Assembly: GCF_001719065.1 (NCBI RefSeq)
Contig: NZ_LWAF01000006.1
Location: 1-64,000, forward strand
Source of the DNA: Fervidobacterium thailandense
Lineage (GTDB): Bacteria; Thermotogota; Thermotogae; Thermotogales; Fervidobacteriaceae
Reading direction: 5' to 3'
Length of the DNA stretch: 64,000 bases
In this document: positions 26,738 through 35,759 of the stretch, one piece after another
How positions within the stretch are numbered: position 1 is the first letter of the stretch
Layout: each line of letters begins with the position of its first letter
Position numbers and translations under genes: made by a program
The notes under the pieces: generated by a model
The model's database searches: none
Told to the model about the DNA's origin: nothing
Seen by the model: only the letters and a program-made list of their open reading frames with translations

Positions 26738-29713
26738 ATGCCTAAGACAGCATCGAAGAGAACGAGTTCAGAACTACAAGTATACACTCTCCTTCAATTG
26801 TTCGTTGAGGAAAATTTACCCCAGTTTGAGGACTTGCCCCCAGAGTGGAATAATATCGACATAGTAGGGTTCTCAAAGAACAAAACTTTATGGGACTTCC
26901 AAATCAGAGCAATCAAAAATGCCATAAGGTTGCTCTACTTCTATTATCACGAGCTGGAAGGAGACAAGGACAGTTTCTACGAGGCTCTGAAGGCATCAAC
27001 AGATCTTCAAAAATACGAAAAGAATCTTGACATTTACCCAAAAGATGGGGAGATATGGAAGGTTTTGAATAAGTATTTTTACGCCTTAGATGAGAGAATC
27101 CCATTCTCAAATATTTCCAATCGCATGAATTTTTGGATGGCAACGGGTAGTGGTAAGACGGTAGTCATAATTAAGCTAATCGATATACTCGTAACTTATA
27201 TGGAACGGGGTTTGATTCCAAAGAGAAATATTCTATTTTTGACGTATAGGGACGATTTAATTGAGCAGTTTAAGACGCATTTCAAAGAATTCAAACCTCA
27301 GAGCTCTAAACAGTTGTTTCTGAGCGATTTGAAAGAGTTTCACAAGTTGAAACAGTACGGCTCTGATTTCACTACTTTTCCTATTTTCTACTATCGTTCG
27401 GACAATATTTCCGACGAACAGAAAGATAAGATAGTTGATTACACGTTCTACGAAAATAACGGTGAATGGTACATCATCCTTGATGAGGCTCACAAGGGTG
27501 ACAAGGAATCAAGTAAGAGACAACAATACTTCGCCATTATGGCGAGAAATGGCTTTCTGTTCAATTTTTCCGCGACTTTTACAGATTTTCGTGATATTAT
27601 AATGACCGTCTTTGAATTTAACTTGTCGACATTCATCAAGGAGGGATACGGAAAGGAGATAAGAATTTTCAATGAAAACGTGAAACTCCACAAGGAGAAA
27701 TTGGAGGAAGCCGATTTTACTGATCTCGAGAAAAATAAAGTTTTTCTTAAGAATTTAATTCTCCTCGCTTACCTGAAAAAGAACCTTGAAAAGGTTAGGA
27801 AGTTGAGTTTTAAAGACAAAAACTTTTATTATCATTCTCCCTTGCTTATCTATCTTGTGAACTCGGTAAATGTTGATGATTCTGACTTGGAGATTTTAAT
27901 TCGGATTTTAACAAACTTTGCAAGTGAGGATACTTATAAAAACTTGCTGACCTCGGAAGTTTTTCAGGAAGCCAAAAGAGAGCTAATATCTAGTACTCCT
28001 ATTGATCCGTTCGATTCGGCAAATGATTCCATTGAAGGCCTTAACCGAGAGGAACTTGAGAAGTTGTCTGGCACTGATATATTAAACTTTGTCTTTAATG
28101 CCCAAACACCTGGCGAAATCGAAATAATAAAGTCAACCTCAAAAAAGGAGATCGCTTTGAAGTTGATGACATCGGACAAGCCATTTGCACTTGTTCGTAT
28201 CGGTGATGCATCTCCACTTATTGATAAAATTAAGCAGTATAAAGACGTCTACATTCAGGAAAGATTCGAAAGCGACGATTTCTTTTCTAATTTGGAAAAC
28301 GATGAAAATATTAACATTCTCCTTGGTTCACGAGCCTTTTATGAAGGTTGGGACAGCAACAGACCGAACATAATCACGTTTGTGAACATTGGTCAAGGAA
28401 CGGATGCAAAGAAATTTATCTTGCAATCGATTGGGAGAGGTTTAAGGATAAAACCCTTCAAAGATGATGATGTTAATAGGAAACGGTTGTCCGATAACGC
28501 CTCTTTGATACGCTACAAACACTTACTTAAACCACTGGAAACACTATTCGTCTGGGCAACTAAAAAAGACGCTGTTAGAACCGTAATTACTGAAGTTAAA
28601 AACTTCATTACCGAGAGCGGTGAAAGAATTTCACTTAAAAAGAACCGGGAAAGAATCGATGGTAAAACGATCTATATCCCAGTGATTCAAAAAGTACAGT
28701 TAAAAGACCGAAAGGCTGACCTTTCTAAATTACCGAAAATGACACTAAACATATCTGATTATAACGACGTAATCACAGTGTGCAACTCTACTTCCGACGA
28801 AATGTTATATTTCAAGTTCTTTTACAACAGCCAATGCCCAGTTAGGGATATAGAGCTCTTGAGAACAATCCTGTCTGAGTCTAACAGGGGAAAATTTATA
28901 TCAAAGAGTCTTGATGAGAATAGGATAGGCTGGGAAAGAGCTCTGGAGAAGATTGCAAAGAATATAAAAAGGAATGTTGATTATCTCTATCAAGTCGACG
29001 TTGACTCTAACGATGATGAGTATATCGTTCATTACAAAAACATAGTAATTCGACTACCCGACAAGGAAAAAGTGCAGACAGTTAAAGAAAAGATCGAGGA
29101 ATATCTTGTGAAAGAACACAGTCACGCTCCAGATCGTCAGGAGGTAACTCTCGCCGGAAAGAGTGAAGTTTTATTGATTGAGTTTTTGAAAGAGCATTAT
29201 TACATACCGATTCTCGAATCTCTTGATAGCACTAGTTTATCGGGTAGGATCAGTTATTTAATAAAGCACGACAGCGAACGGAAGTTCATTGAGGAACTCA
29301 AGCAGGCTTCAAGTGAACTGGCTAAACAATTAGGAGAAATCTGGTGGATCTTCAGTAAGATTGTAGAAAACGTTGATAAAGTGTACATTCCATATGACGA
29401 CAACGGAGTGGAGAGATTCTTTTATCCTGATTTCATCTTTTGGTTCAACAAGGATGACCGATATGTGATAGTTTTTGTTGACCCCAAGGGAACTGAGCAT
29501 ACTGTGGCAGAAAGAAAAATTGATGGGTTTGAAAACTTGTTCATAGAAAATGGTAAGTGCAAAGTGTTCAGCAACGGTAGTACGCGAATCATTTTCAAAC
29601 TTTATTTTTACAACAAAGATGCGATCAGCTCAAAAAAATATCGTGACTATTGGGTTAGCTCAGCGGATGAAATATTCCAACAGGTTATAGACATTTTAAA
29701 CAGCGACTGGTAA
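26738..29713 (+). CDS. res: Type III restriction enzyme (Res)
   Basis: A 991-residue restriction subunit with SF2 helicase motor and C-terminal nuclease. Walker A is MATGSGKTVVI (about 134), motif II is ILDEAHKG (about 247), motif III is NFSATF, and motif VI is SIGRGLRI. Near residues 895-917, YPDFIFWF and VFVDPKG form a PD-(D/E)XK-type nuclease site. ATG 26738 was chosen over TTG 26723, which overlaps the mod stop. It is the last gene of the six-gene operon, with a terminator about 150 bases downstream. Confidence 0.93.
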   Translation: MPKTASKRTSSELQVYTLLQLFVEENLPQFEDLPPEWNNIDIVGFSKNKTLWDFQIRAIKNAIRLLYFYYHELEGDKDSFYEALKASTDLQKYEKNLDIYPKDGEIWKVLNKYFYALDERIPFSNISNRMNFWMATGSGKTVVIIKLIDILVTYMERGLIPKRNILFLTYRDDLIEQFKTHFKEFKPQSSKQLFLSDLKEFHKLKQYGSDFTTFPIFYYRSDNISDEQKDKIVDYTFYENNGEWYIILDEAHKGDKESSKRQQYFAIMARNGFLFNFSATFTDFRDIIMTVFEFNLSTFIKEGYGKEIRIFNENVKLHKEKLEEADFTDLEKNKVFLKNLILLAYLKKNLEKVRKLSFKDKNFYYHSPLLIYLVNSVNVDDSDLEILIRILTNFASEDTYKNLLTSEVFQEAKRELISSTPIDPFDSANDSIEGLNREELEKLSGTDILNFVFNAQTPGEIEIIKSTSKKEIALKLMTSDKPFALVRIGDASPLIDKIKQYKDVYIQERFESDDFFSNLENDENINILLGSRAFYEGWDSNRPNIITFVNIGQGTDAKKFILQSIGRGLRIKPFKDDDVNRKRLSDNASLIRYKHLLKPLETLFVWATKKDAVRTVITEVKNFITESGERISLKKNRERIDGKTIYIPVIQKVQLKDRKADLSKLPKMTLNISDYNDVITVCNSTSDEMLYFKFFYNSQCPVRDIELLRTILSESNRGKFISKSLDENRIGWERALEKIAKNIKRNVDYLYQVDVDSNDDEYIVHYKNIVIRLPDKEKVQTVKEKIEEYLVKEHSHAPDRQEVTLAGKSEVLLIEFLKEHYYIPILESLDSTSLSGRISYLIKHDSERKFIEELKQASSELAKQLGEIWWIFSKIVENVDKVYIPYDDNGVERFFYPDFIFWFNKDDRYVIVFVDPKGTEHTVAERKIDGFENLFIENGKCKVFSNGSTRIIFKLYFYNKDAISSKKYRDYWVSSADEIFQQVIDILNSDW

Positions 29714-29859
29714 GGAAAATCAGCTCCGTACACCGCAGGACTGTCAAGGAGGACTCAAATAACTTTCAGAAACCAAACAAGAATGGGATTAACTTCGAAA
29801 GGCGATCAACAGTCACCACAAAAGTCGGAAGGAAAGTTCTGTAAACGAGCGGAACAATT

Positions 29860-29897
29860 AAGCCCCGCCTGGGGCTTTAAATTTTTAAATTTTTGTT
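29860..29897 (+). terminator. Terminator after res
   Basis: AAGCCCC (29860-29866) pairs with GGGGCTT (29871-29877) around GCCT, followed by T- and A/T-rich sequence. It lies just before the IS element. Confidence 0.7.
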
Positions 29898-29919
29898 TTG
29901 CGCACAACCTCATAAGTCA

Positions 29920-31023
29920 TTATCGATTCGTGTGGCAGTTGGTGAAGACATATTTACCAGTTAATTTATTGAAAAGATAATACAAGCTCCCCACTTTCCT
30001 GAATACCTCCTCAAGTAATACCACAGGATATTCGTATACATGTCCTGATACCATTATTTTGCTTTCTCTGAATTTTTCATATGGCGTCATTCCTTTCATC
30101 CCTTTCCCGTTGTTCGGTCTGGCTTTGTTCCATGTGTCTTGCCATCTTTGCGCCTTGTCTAAAAATTCTTCCTTTCTCTTACATCTTTCCGCATGGATCA
30201 TCAAAAAGTATTCATCATCCGCTCTGTGCGTGTTTTCTATTACCCCCATCATGTGTTTTGCCCTCGGTGGTATTGGGCTTAACTGTAAATCTAACTTCTC
30301 GAATATTTCGTTCCATTCGTTCAATTTCCTTTCGCTTCCTCCGCAAAACTCCATCCCGTTATCCATCCGTATTTTCATTCTCCCTCTCACATTGTGCACC
30401 CTTAACCATAGTGCCACTATCGAAATAAACATGAACCCAAACGTCGAGTTTAATTCATACGAGTATGCCGTAAATCTTGTCCTGGTTGCTACGTCTATCA
30501 TATTCCATTCGTATCTCGGTAATCTGTAATTTTTCATGTGTTCATACACTTCTTTCGGTAAGCTTTCTTTGTCCAATAAATGCTTCGTATCTAATTGAAA
30601 CTCACTGAATGGTATTAACGCTTCGTAATCGTATAAGCTCCTTTCTCCTTTCTTTGTCTTCCTTGTCTTTTTCGGTACTTTATTTCGTTTCAGAACAGAT
30701 TTTATCGTATTTTCACTTATCACAAGCCCATATTTCTTCTGCAAATACGTAGACAATCTTCTGTATCTAAATCCTGTCCTCTTGGCTTCTTCAACGATTA
30801 TGTCTTCAAACTCTGATTTTAGCTTCTTAGGGGAGTTTTTCGGCCTTCTTGACTTATCCTCCAAACAATCGTACACAGCTCTTCTTACTGTTGCTCTTGC
30901 GATACCTAATATCTTTGCAGTCTTTGATACATTCCGGTTATTAGCTTCAAAGACTTTACGAACGACTTCCCTTGCTTTTTGAGGGGATAGTTTTCTTAGC
31001 TCGTGATATGATATAATGTTCAT
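29920..31023 (-). CDS. IS481-like DDE transposase
   Basis: A 367-residue transposase. Residues up to about 110 form helix-turn-helix DNA-binding domains (VSKTAKILGIARATVRRAV). The rve integrase core has its acidic triad in QLDTKHLL, RMDNGMEFCGG and GVIENTHRADDEY. No disruption is visible, so it may be active. The ATG at 31023 has GGGAGGT 7 bases upstream; the frame extends 5 codons further back. The 3' end of the gene lies within the left inverted repeat. IS481/IS3-type is a judgement from the fold and inverted repeats. Confidence 0.85.
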   Translation of the reverse strand: MNIISYHELRKLSPQKAREVVRKVFEANNRNVSKTAKILGIARATVRRAVYDCLEDKSRRPKNSPKKLKSEFEDIIVEEAKRTGFRYRRLSTYLQKKYGLVISENTIKSVLKRNKVPKKTRKTKKGERSLYDYEALIPFSEFQLDTKHLLDKESLPKEVYEHMKNYRLPRYEWNMIDVATRTRFTAYSYELNSTFGFMFISIVALWLRVHNVRGRMKIRMDNGMEFCGGSERKLNEWNEIFEKLDLQLSPIPPRAKHMMGVIENTHRADDEYFLMIHAERCKRKEEFLDKAQRWQDTWNKARPNNGKGMKGMTPYEKFRESKIMVSGHVYEYPVVLLEEVFRKVGSLYYLFNKLTGKYVFTNCHTNR

Positions 31024-31175
31024 AGGCTGACCTCCCATCCTGGAAGGAATTTGGTAGTACGATAAAAGGGGATGTTAGATGTTTTAATTATATCAAACAG
31101 GATGGAGGCAGCCTCTATTCTTTTTAGAGCTCCATCTGTATTGTTTTGTTTCTCTACCTGGTAAGTATGTCCACA
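29943..31175 (-). mobile_element. Insertion sequence with terminal inverted repeats
   Basis: Near-identical ends define the element: TGAAGACATATTTACCAG at 29943-29960, and TGTGGACATACTTACCAG read inward on the minus strand from 31175 (15 of 18 identical). The ends begin TG and finish CA. The transposase stop lies just outside the left repeat boundary as drawn, so the true edge may be a few dozen bases further out. No clear target duplication was found, although ATTCGTG-GCAGTT-like sequence occurs on both sides (29925-29939 and 31179-31190). It separates the type III operon from mcrBC. Confidence 0.7.
31097..31139 (-). other. Hairpin in IS between terminal repeat and transposase
   Basis: ACAG and ATGGAG (31097-31107) pair with CTCCATCTGT (31130-31139), with an inner CTCT/AGAG helix. 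Positioned upstream of the transposase, it could block translation or transcription entering from outside, as known for several IS families. The related relic at 39144-39239 lacks it. Confidence 0.45.
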
Positions 31176-31204
31176 CCTATTCGTGCAGTTCATGAAGAAA
31201 TCCT

Positions 31205-31234
31205 TTGACTTTTACAATATTTTTATGATACAAT
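31205..31234 (+). promoter_or_regulatory. Promoter of mcrB-mcrC
   Basis: TTGACT (31205-31210) and TACAAT (31229-31234) with an 18-bp spacer and a TGn extension. It lies 30 bases outside the IS right end, so the McrBC pair keeps its own promoter despite the insertion. Confidence 0.6.
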
Positions 31235-31345
31235 GGTTTTGTAATTTCTTGCTTGCTTGATAGTGAGAAGACCATCTTGGAAGCGTTTAAACAATTGCCA
31301 TTCTGAACATTTTAAATTGCTACTAATTCAACGGGGGAAGAGGAT

Positions 31346-33187
31346 ATGGGTAATAAATTCGCCTATTTTTCGAACACACCCGAAGAGTTTGAAGTATTTG
31401 CAAGAACCGGGATTTTATTCTGGCCGAGAGGCCTGCATCTAATGTTTGGCAAAACGAAATACCAGCGGGATCATAATATAGAAATTGTAGAACAAATTGG
31501 TGACACTATCTTTGTTGTCGCGGGAAGTAGAATTCGAGGTTTCGAGTACGAAGTAGATGATAGGAAAATCCAGATAAACAAAGTTCCATCAATAGTATAC
31601 GTAGGCACCGTTACCGAGGTTTTTGACTATCCAATCATTTGCTACAGATTTACTCCCGAACTAAACAGTAGGGTGGTTGCCAACTTACCTTTACAAGTTT
31701 TTCCTCTCTTGAAGGGTTTTAAAGACTTTCTTGGAAAGCCTCTAACAGATAAAGATAGAAAGGAAATAGAGAACGTGATAAATCTACAAGAAGTTCTCCA
31801 ACATTTGCTTGAAAACAAACAAATTAGTTTCAAACCCGCTGACTCGACCGGAAATGCTACATATAAGAAGTGGCTTGTTGATGAGGATTCGAAAAGTAAA
31901 ATTCTGGACCTTCTCATGACGAAAGTAGACCCAAAGGTACATTGGCATGACTACATGGTTAGACTTGATACTTGGAGAGGTTCAGAGTTTGTAAAAGTTC
32001 AAATAGATAACAAGAATCCTTTAATGTTGGAATTGAACAATGTCTCACTAGATCAAGGAATATCAACCAGACTGTTGTTAGACGAAGAGCTCGAATATCA
32101 GGATACTCAAGACTACTCTAAAACATACATAGCTATTCTCAAGAAAGTACGTGAATTTGAGGGTCAAAGGAATTCTTTTGGGGAAGTAGAAGAGAGCTCT
32201 AACACAGGAAAACACTACGGTCCAAATTTGAGCGCTCTTTTGAAACGGTTAACAGAAATCCTCAAATTCAACAAGCAAATAGTCTTGACAGGTGCTCCGG
32301 GTACGGGAAAGACATACTTAGCACGTGAAATTTGTAAACACCTTCTTGCTGAAACCCTTGGAAAAGAAATAGACGCTCTCTCCGAGAATGAAATTGAGAC
32401 TTTCATAACCTTGGTCCAATTTCATCCCTCATACGACTACACAGACTTTATAGAAGGATTAAGGCCTGTTAAAAATGGAGCGGAAATTTTCTTTGAAAGA
32501 AGGGATGGTATTTTCATGAAAATATGTCGTGAGGCTCTTAAGGATGAAAATCGCAGTTATAACTTTTTCTTGATAATCGACGAGATTAACAGATGTGATC
32601 TCTCGAAAGTATTTGGTGAGATCATGTATAGTCTTGAGTACCGAGGCCCGAAAGGTAGAGTAATCACACAATATAACAATCTTATGGATGATGCCCATCC
32701 CTTTAAAAACGGATTTTTCGTTCCGGAGAACGTTTACATCATCGCCACGATGAACGAGATTGATAGGAGTGTCGAAGCATTCGACTTTGCTTTACGGAGG
32801 AGGTTCTTCTGGTACGAAATAAAAGCAAATGAAATCATGGAAGAAGTTATAGAGAGTATGCTAGAGGAAAACGATATTCAAAACAAAGGAGAGATAGTAA
32901 CTGAGCTCACAGCAGCCGCGATAGCTTTGAACAACTTGATCTCATCTGAAGGCCAGAAGTACGGTTTGAATAGCCATTACCATTTGGGACCTGCTTACTT
33001 TGGAAAGCTACCACCGGCCTCTATTAAAGATGGAAGGTGCGATGTTCAACTTGCAAAAAAGTTACTTTGGGAGTATAGGATAGAACAGATTTTACGAGAA
33101 TACCTCAGGGGATATGACGAAACAGAAACTGACTTTATTGAAAAAGCTCGAAAAGTTTTTGAAAATCCATCCTTGATTAATAACTGA
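31346..33187 (+). CDS. mcrB: McrB-like AAA+ GTPase restriction subunit
   Basis: A 613-residue motor subunit of a modification-dependent (McrBC-type) restriction system. The AAA+ domain has Walker A LTGAPGTGKTYLAREI (about 314-330), Walker B FLIIDEINRCDLSKVFGE (about 407), and sensor segment IATMNEIDRSVEAFDFALRR. The first about 300 residues are a target-recognition region I do not recognise, which would determine which modified base is sensed. GGGGGAAGAGG precedes the ATG. mcrC follows 25 bases later. Confidence 0.9.
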   Translation: MGNKFAYFSNTPEEFEVFARTGILFWPRGLHLMFGKTKYQRDHNIEIVEQIGDTIFVVAGSRIRGFEYEVDDRKIQINKVPSIVYVGTVTEVFDYPIICYRFTPELNSRVVANLPLQVFPLLKGFKDFLGKPLTDKDRKEIENVINLQEVLQHLLENKQISFKPADSTGNATYKKWLVDEDSKSKILDLLMTKVDPKVHWHDYMVRLDTWRGSEFVKVQIDNKNPLMLELNNVSLDQGISTRLLLDEELEYQDTQDYSKTYIAILKKVREFEGQRNSFGEVEESSNTGKHYGPNLSALLKRLTEILKFNKQIVLTGAPGTGKTYLAREICKHLLAETLGKEIDALSENEIETFITLVQFHPSYDYTDFIEGLRPVKNGAEIFFERRDGIFMKICREALKDENRSYNFFLIIDEINRCDLSKVFGEIMYSLEYRGPKGRVITQYNNLMDDAHPFKNGFFVPENVYIIATMNEIDRSVEAFDFALRRRFFWYEIKANEIMEEVIESMLEENDIQNKGEIVTELTAAAIALNNLISSEGQKYGLNSHYHLGPAYFGKLPPASIKDGRCDVQLAKKLLWEYRIEQILREYLRGYDETETDFIEKARKVFENPSLINN

Positions 33188-33212
33188 ATCATCGTAAACG
33201 AAGGGACGTTAA

Positions 33213-34793
33213 ATGGACGTTGTAGTTTTCAGACTTTCGGATTTCAGCGGTTATTCGAACAATAATAATGGGGAAATAAGAAAGGAAAACGACAAAACCG
33301 TTGTTGAAGACAAATACTTCTACAATCTTGAAGATGCTGAGGAGAGAAAACTTTTCGAGCTCTTGGTTGAATCGGTAAAACAGTTCAACAAAAATCGAGC
33401 ACTCGCACTAGAGATACCCATCGACGAAAACGAAGAGCCTGCCGATACGAATTCAAATGAAATGTACCAGTTACAAGAAGAGATTCATGAATTTCCAACA
33501 CCCTCACAGGAAATGTCTGATCCTGAGGTCCTGGTTTCGAAAATAATAGACCTAAACCTTAAAACTGGACAAGTATATACAAAAAACTATACTTGTTTGA
33601 TAACATGCATTGTTGAACCCTCACCACAAAGCGCAGAATACATAAGAGGACGTAAATTCGACGTTACCCTTGAAATAAGATCCCGGTTTGACAGGGCTGG
33701 CAGAAATTACTTTCTCGAATACATTCTTTCTAATTCTTTGACCCCGAAATTTTTTGAGTACTTTTCCACACCTTGGGGAACATCGGAAATATGGGAATGG
33801 CTGATCGTTTACCTTTTTAAGTACTACCTCGAAAAAGCTTATAGAAAAGGCGTTTTCAAAAAGTACGTTGAATACAGGTATAATGATCCAATGTACAAAG
33901 GTTCAGCAGATATAGTTGAGCATATCAAGCGTAACATACCATTTACCGGTAGCATTGCGTACAAAAAAATAGAACTAAGTCATGATAACGAAATCACGCG
34001 TTTGATCTTAGCAACTTATGATTTTCTCAAGATGAGGTACCCGAATGCTGCACGGACAATTTTAAATCCAAAAATAAAGGCTTTTCGTGCAATTTCTGCA
34101 ATCAAGGAATTAGTCAGTCTGAATAGTACTAGACCCGAAACTATTCGTCGAGTAATCGCGAATGCTTCAGAAAAGATAAGTCACCCTTACTATAAAGAGT
34201 ATGAGGATGTTAGAAGAGTTTGCTTAAATATTTTGAGGACCAGAGGAATACGGATCCAGTCTGAACACCGCGCAGACTTTTTCGCGTTGCTAATCAACAT
34301 ATCCAAGTTGTGGGAAATTTTCCTCGGTTCCGTTTTCGTTAGAAACTTTCATGGTGAAATTATTTGTGAATCTCAAAAGGAAATCAATGTATTTTTCAGA
34401 GACAGAAGTTTGAGATTTTTGCCGGATTTCTATCTTGAATACCGGGGAAGGCGTGTTGTAGTGGATGCAAAATACAAAAACAACTGGAGCAAATTTCTAG
34501 ACACGATGGATTTTAACTTAATCAAGAATGATTATCTACAGTTGGTTAATTATATATACGTTACAAAAGCATCAGCAGGACTAATAATCTTCCCCGGATT
34601 CACGACAGCAGTGGGCAACTATTGCTTGAACGAAGACGTAGCTTCCTTCAAGTTTGATAATTTGGAACCGTTTTTGTACGTTTTCAAGGTGAGCATACCC
34701 ATAAATGAAGAAAAAAGAGACGAATGGGCAAGAATTTTCGAGAAAAATTTGAACAACATGTTGATAAGTGTGAAGAACTTGTTGACTAGCTAA
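33213..34793 (+). CDS. mcrC: McrC-like nuclease subunit
   Basis: A 526-residue partner of McrB. The nuclease core RFLPDFYLEYRGRRVVVDAKYK (written here in two overlapping parts as LPDFYLEYRG and VVVDAKYK) at about residues 400-420 is the PD-(D/E)XK site typical of McrC. The N-terminal part would dock on the McrB hexamer. It begins soon after mcrB and ends the island's gene content on the right. Longer than E. coli McrC (about 350), like the DUF2357-linked McrC proteins. Confidence 0.85.
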   Translation: MDVVVFRLSDFSGYSNNNNGEIRKENDKTVVEDKYFYNLEDAEERKLFELLVESVKQFNKNRALALEIPIDENEEPADTNSNEMYQLQEEIHEFPTPSQEMSDPEVLVSKIIDLNLKTGQVYTKNYTCLITCIVEPSPQSAEYIRGRKFDVTLEIRSRFDRAGRNYFLEYILSNSLTPKFFEYFSTPWGTSEIWEWLIVYLFKYYLEKAYRKGVFKKYVEYRYNDPMYKGSADIVEHIKRNIPFTGSIAYKKIELSHDNEITRLILATYDFLKMRYPNAARTILNPKIKAFRAISAIKELVSLNSTRPETIRRVIANASEKISHPYYKEYEDVRRVCLNILRTRGIRIQSEHRADFFALLINISKLWEIFLGSVFVRNFHGEIICESQKEINVFFRDRSLRFLPDFYLEYRGRRVVVDAKYKNNWSKFLDTMDFNLIKNDYLQLVNYIYVTKASAGLIIFPGFTTAVGNYCLNEDVASFKFDNLEPFLYVFKVSIPINEEKRDEWARIFEKNLNNMLISVKNLLTS

Positions 34794-35670
34794 CGAAATC
34801 TACTGAAACTTCACTTACTTATACCATTCCTGCCTGAATATATTTACCCCCTGTCTAAAGTGAGTAAGAGATGATCCTTAGAAAAGATTAGCTACCTCAA
34901 ACAAGATTCTATTAGTAACTCTTCTTCGGAGGCGTAGCTCGTGAATGGACAAATTCGATGCGTTGCTATCTCTTTCAATATCCCAAACAATACCCTTGAA
35001 TCTATCACAAATAGCATTTGTTAACCTTTCTCTCCAATCAAACACGATTAGAGAACTATTCGGGAAAATAAAAGCTAATCAAATAACTCTCGATGATAAA
35101 CTTGCATCAATACAAACAATAAGCTACAAGCTACCGAATGAAGAAGATAGACAAAGAAAAAGTATCCGCACTAATCAAAAAACTTATTTGGAGTATCGTG
35201 GCTATATATAGCACAAAGTTAAAAAATAACAAAAAGTTACATCAGGCAATAGGTATTTGAAGGAAAACCCCTATCCAAAGTAACAAACTAATTATGAAGG
35301 GGTTCAAGAGTCCTTAGCTCTTGCTTTATACAAATAACACTAGCTTCCTCCCTGTTAGTGTCCATTCTATTCATACTTCCACGTCCGGCCGCTTTTTCGC
35401 TCAAAGTTTATCTTCATCTACAATCGCTGAATAAATATCTTTGTTTCCCACCTGTGTGGATAAATAAAACATTTCTGCAGCTATGTTATTTATTTTTTTA
35501 CTAATCTCTGATCTTGCTGTTTCATAGTACGTCAAGCGATATGCTATAACTAAGACAAATTTTTTGACTCCAAGCGCCTTCTAAAAGTGTACAACAATAT
35601 GCGAACATTTTTAGCACATCTAAAGAAATTGTGCGAGTTATCGAAAAAGTTTCTTGGTAGTACTGTAGTG
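34794..35670. other. Region without a recognisable gene, right island edge
   Basis: An 88-codon frame (34945-35211) lacks a clear RBS and family match and may be chance or a decayed gene. The right copy of the flanking repeat is at 35269-35313. The rest is AT-rich with no supported feature. Confidence 0.55.
35269..35313 (+). repeat. Right island-flanking imperfect direct repeat
   Basis: Partner of 19930-19973 (about 38 of 45 positions identical, one single-base gap), in the same orientation, about 15.3 kb apart. Confidence 0.6.
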
Positions 35671-35691
35671 GTAGATATTACAAATATCTAC
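35671..35691. promoter_or_regulatory. Perfect palindrome upstream of PIG-L deacetylase
   Basis: GTAGATATT (35671-35679) and AATATCTAC (35683-35691) form a 9-bp inverted repeat with a 3-base centre, about 70 bases before the PIG-L start. It is placed well for a repressor or activator operator. Confidence 0.5.
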
Positions 35692-35759
35692 ATGGTTTGC
35701 TTTACTTCTTAATTTTTAAAAACGTACAAAAAGATTCCCGTGCAAAGGGGTGAAGCTCC

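Noticed and set aside
20123-29713. Classical Dnd phosphorothioation system
   Set aside because: No DndA, DndB, DndC or DndE homolog in the window; only DndD-like and associated-type proteins.
30059-30529. Plus-strand 156-codon frame
   Set aside because: It lies opposite the transposase, which has clear domains and RBS; the frame is a shadow.
34945-35211. 88-codon frame right of mcrC
   Set aside because: No RBS, no family resemblance, low-complexity composition; kept only as a note in the intergenic entry.
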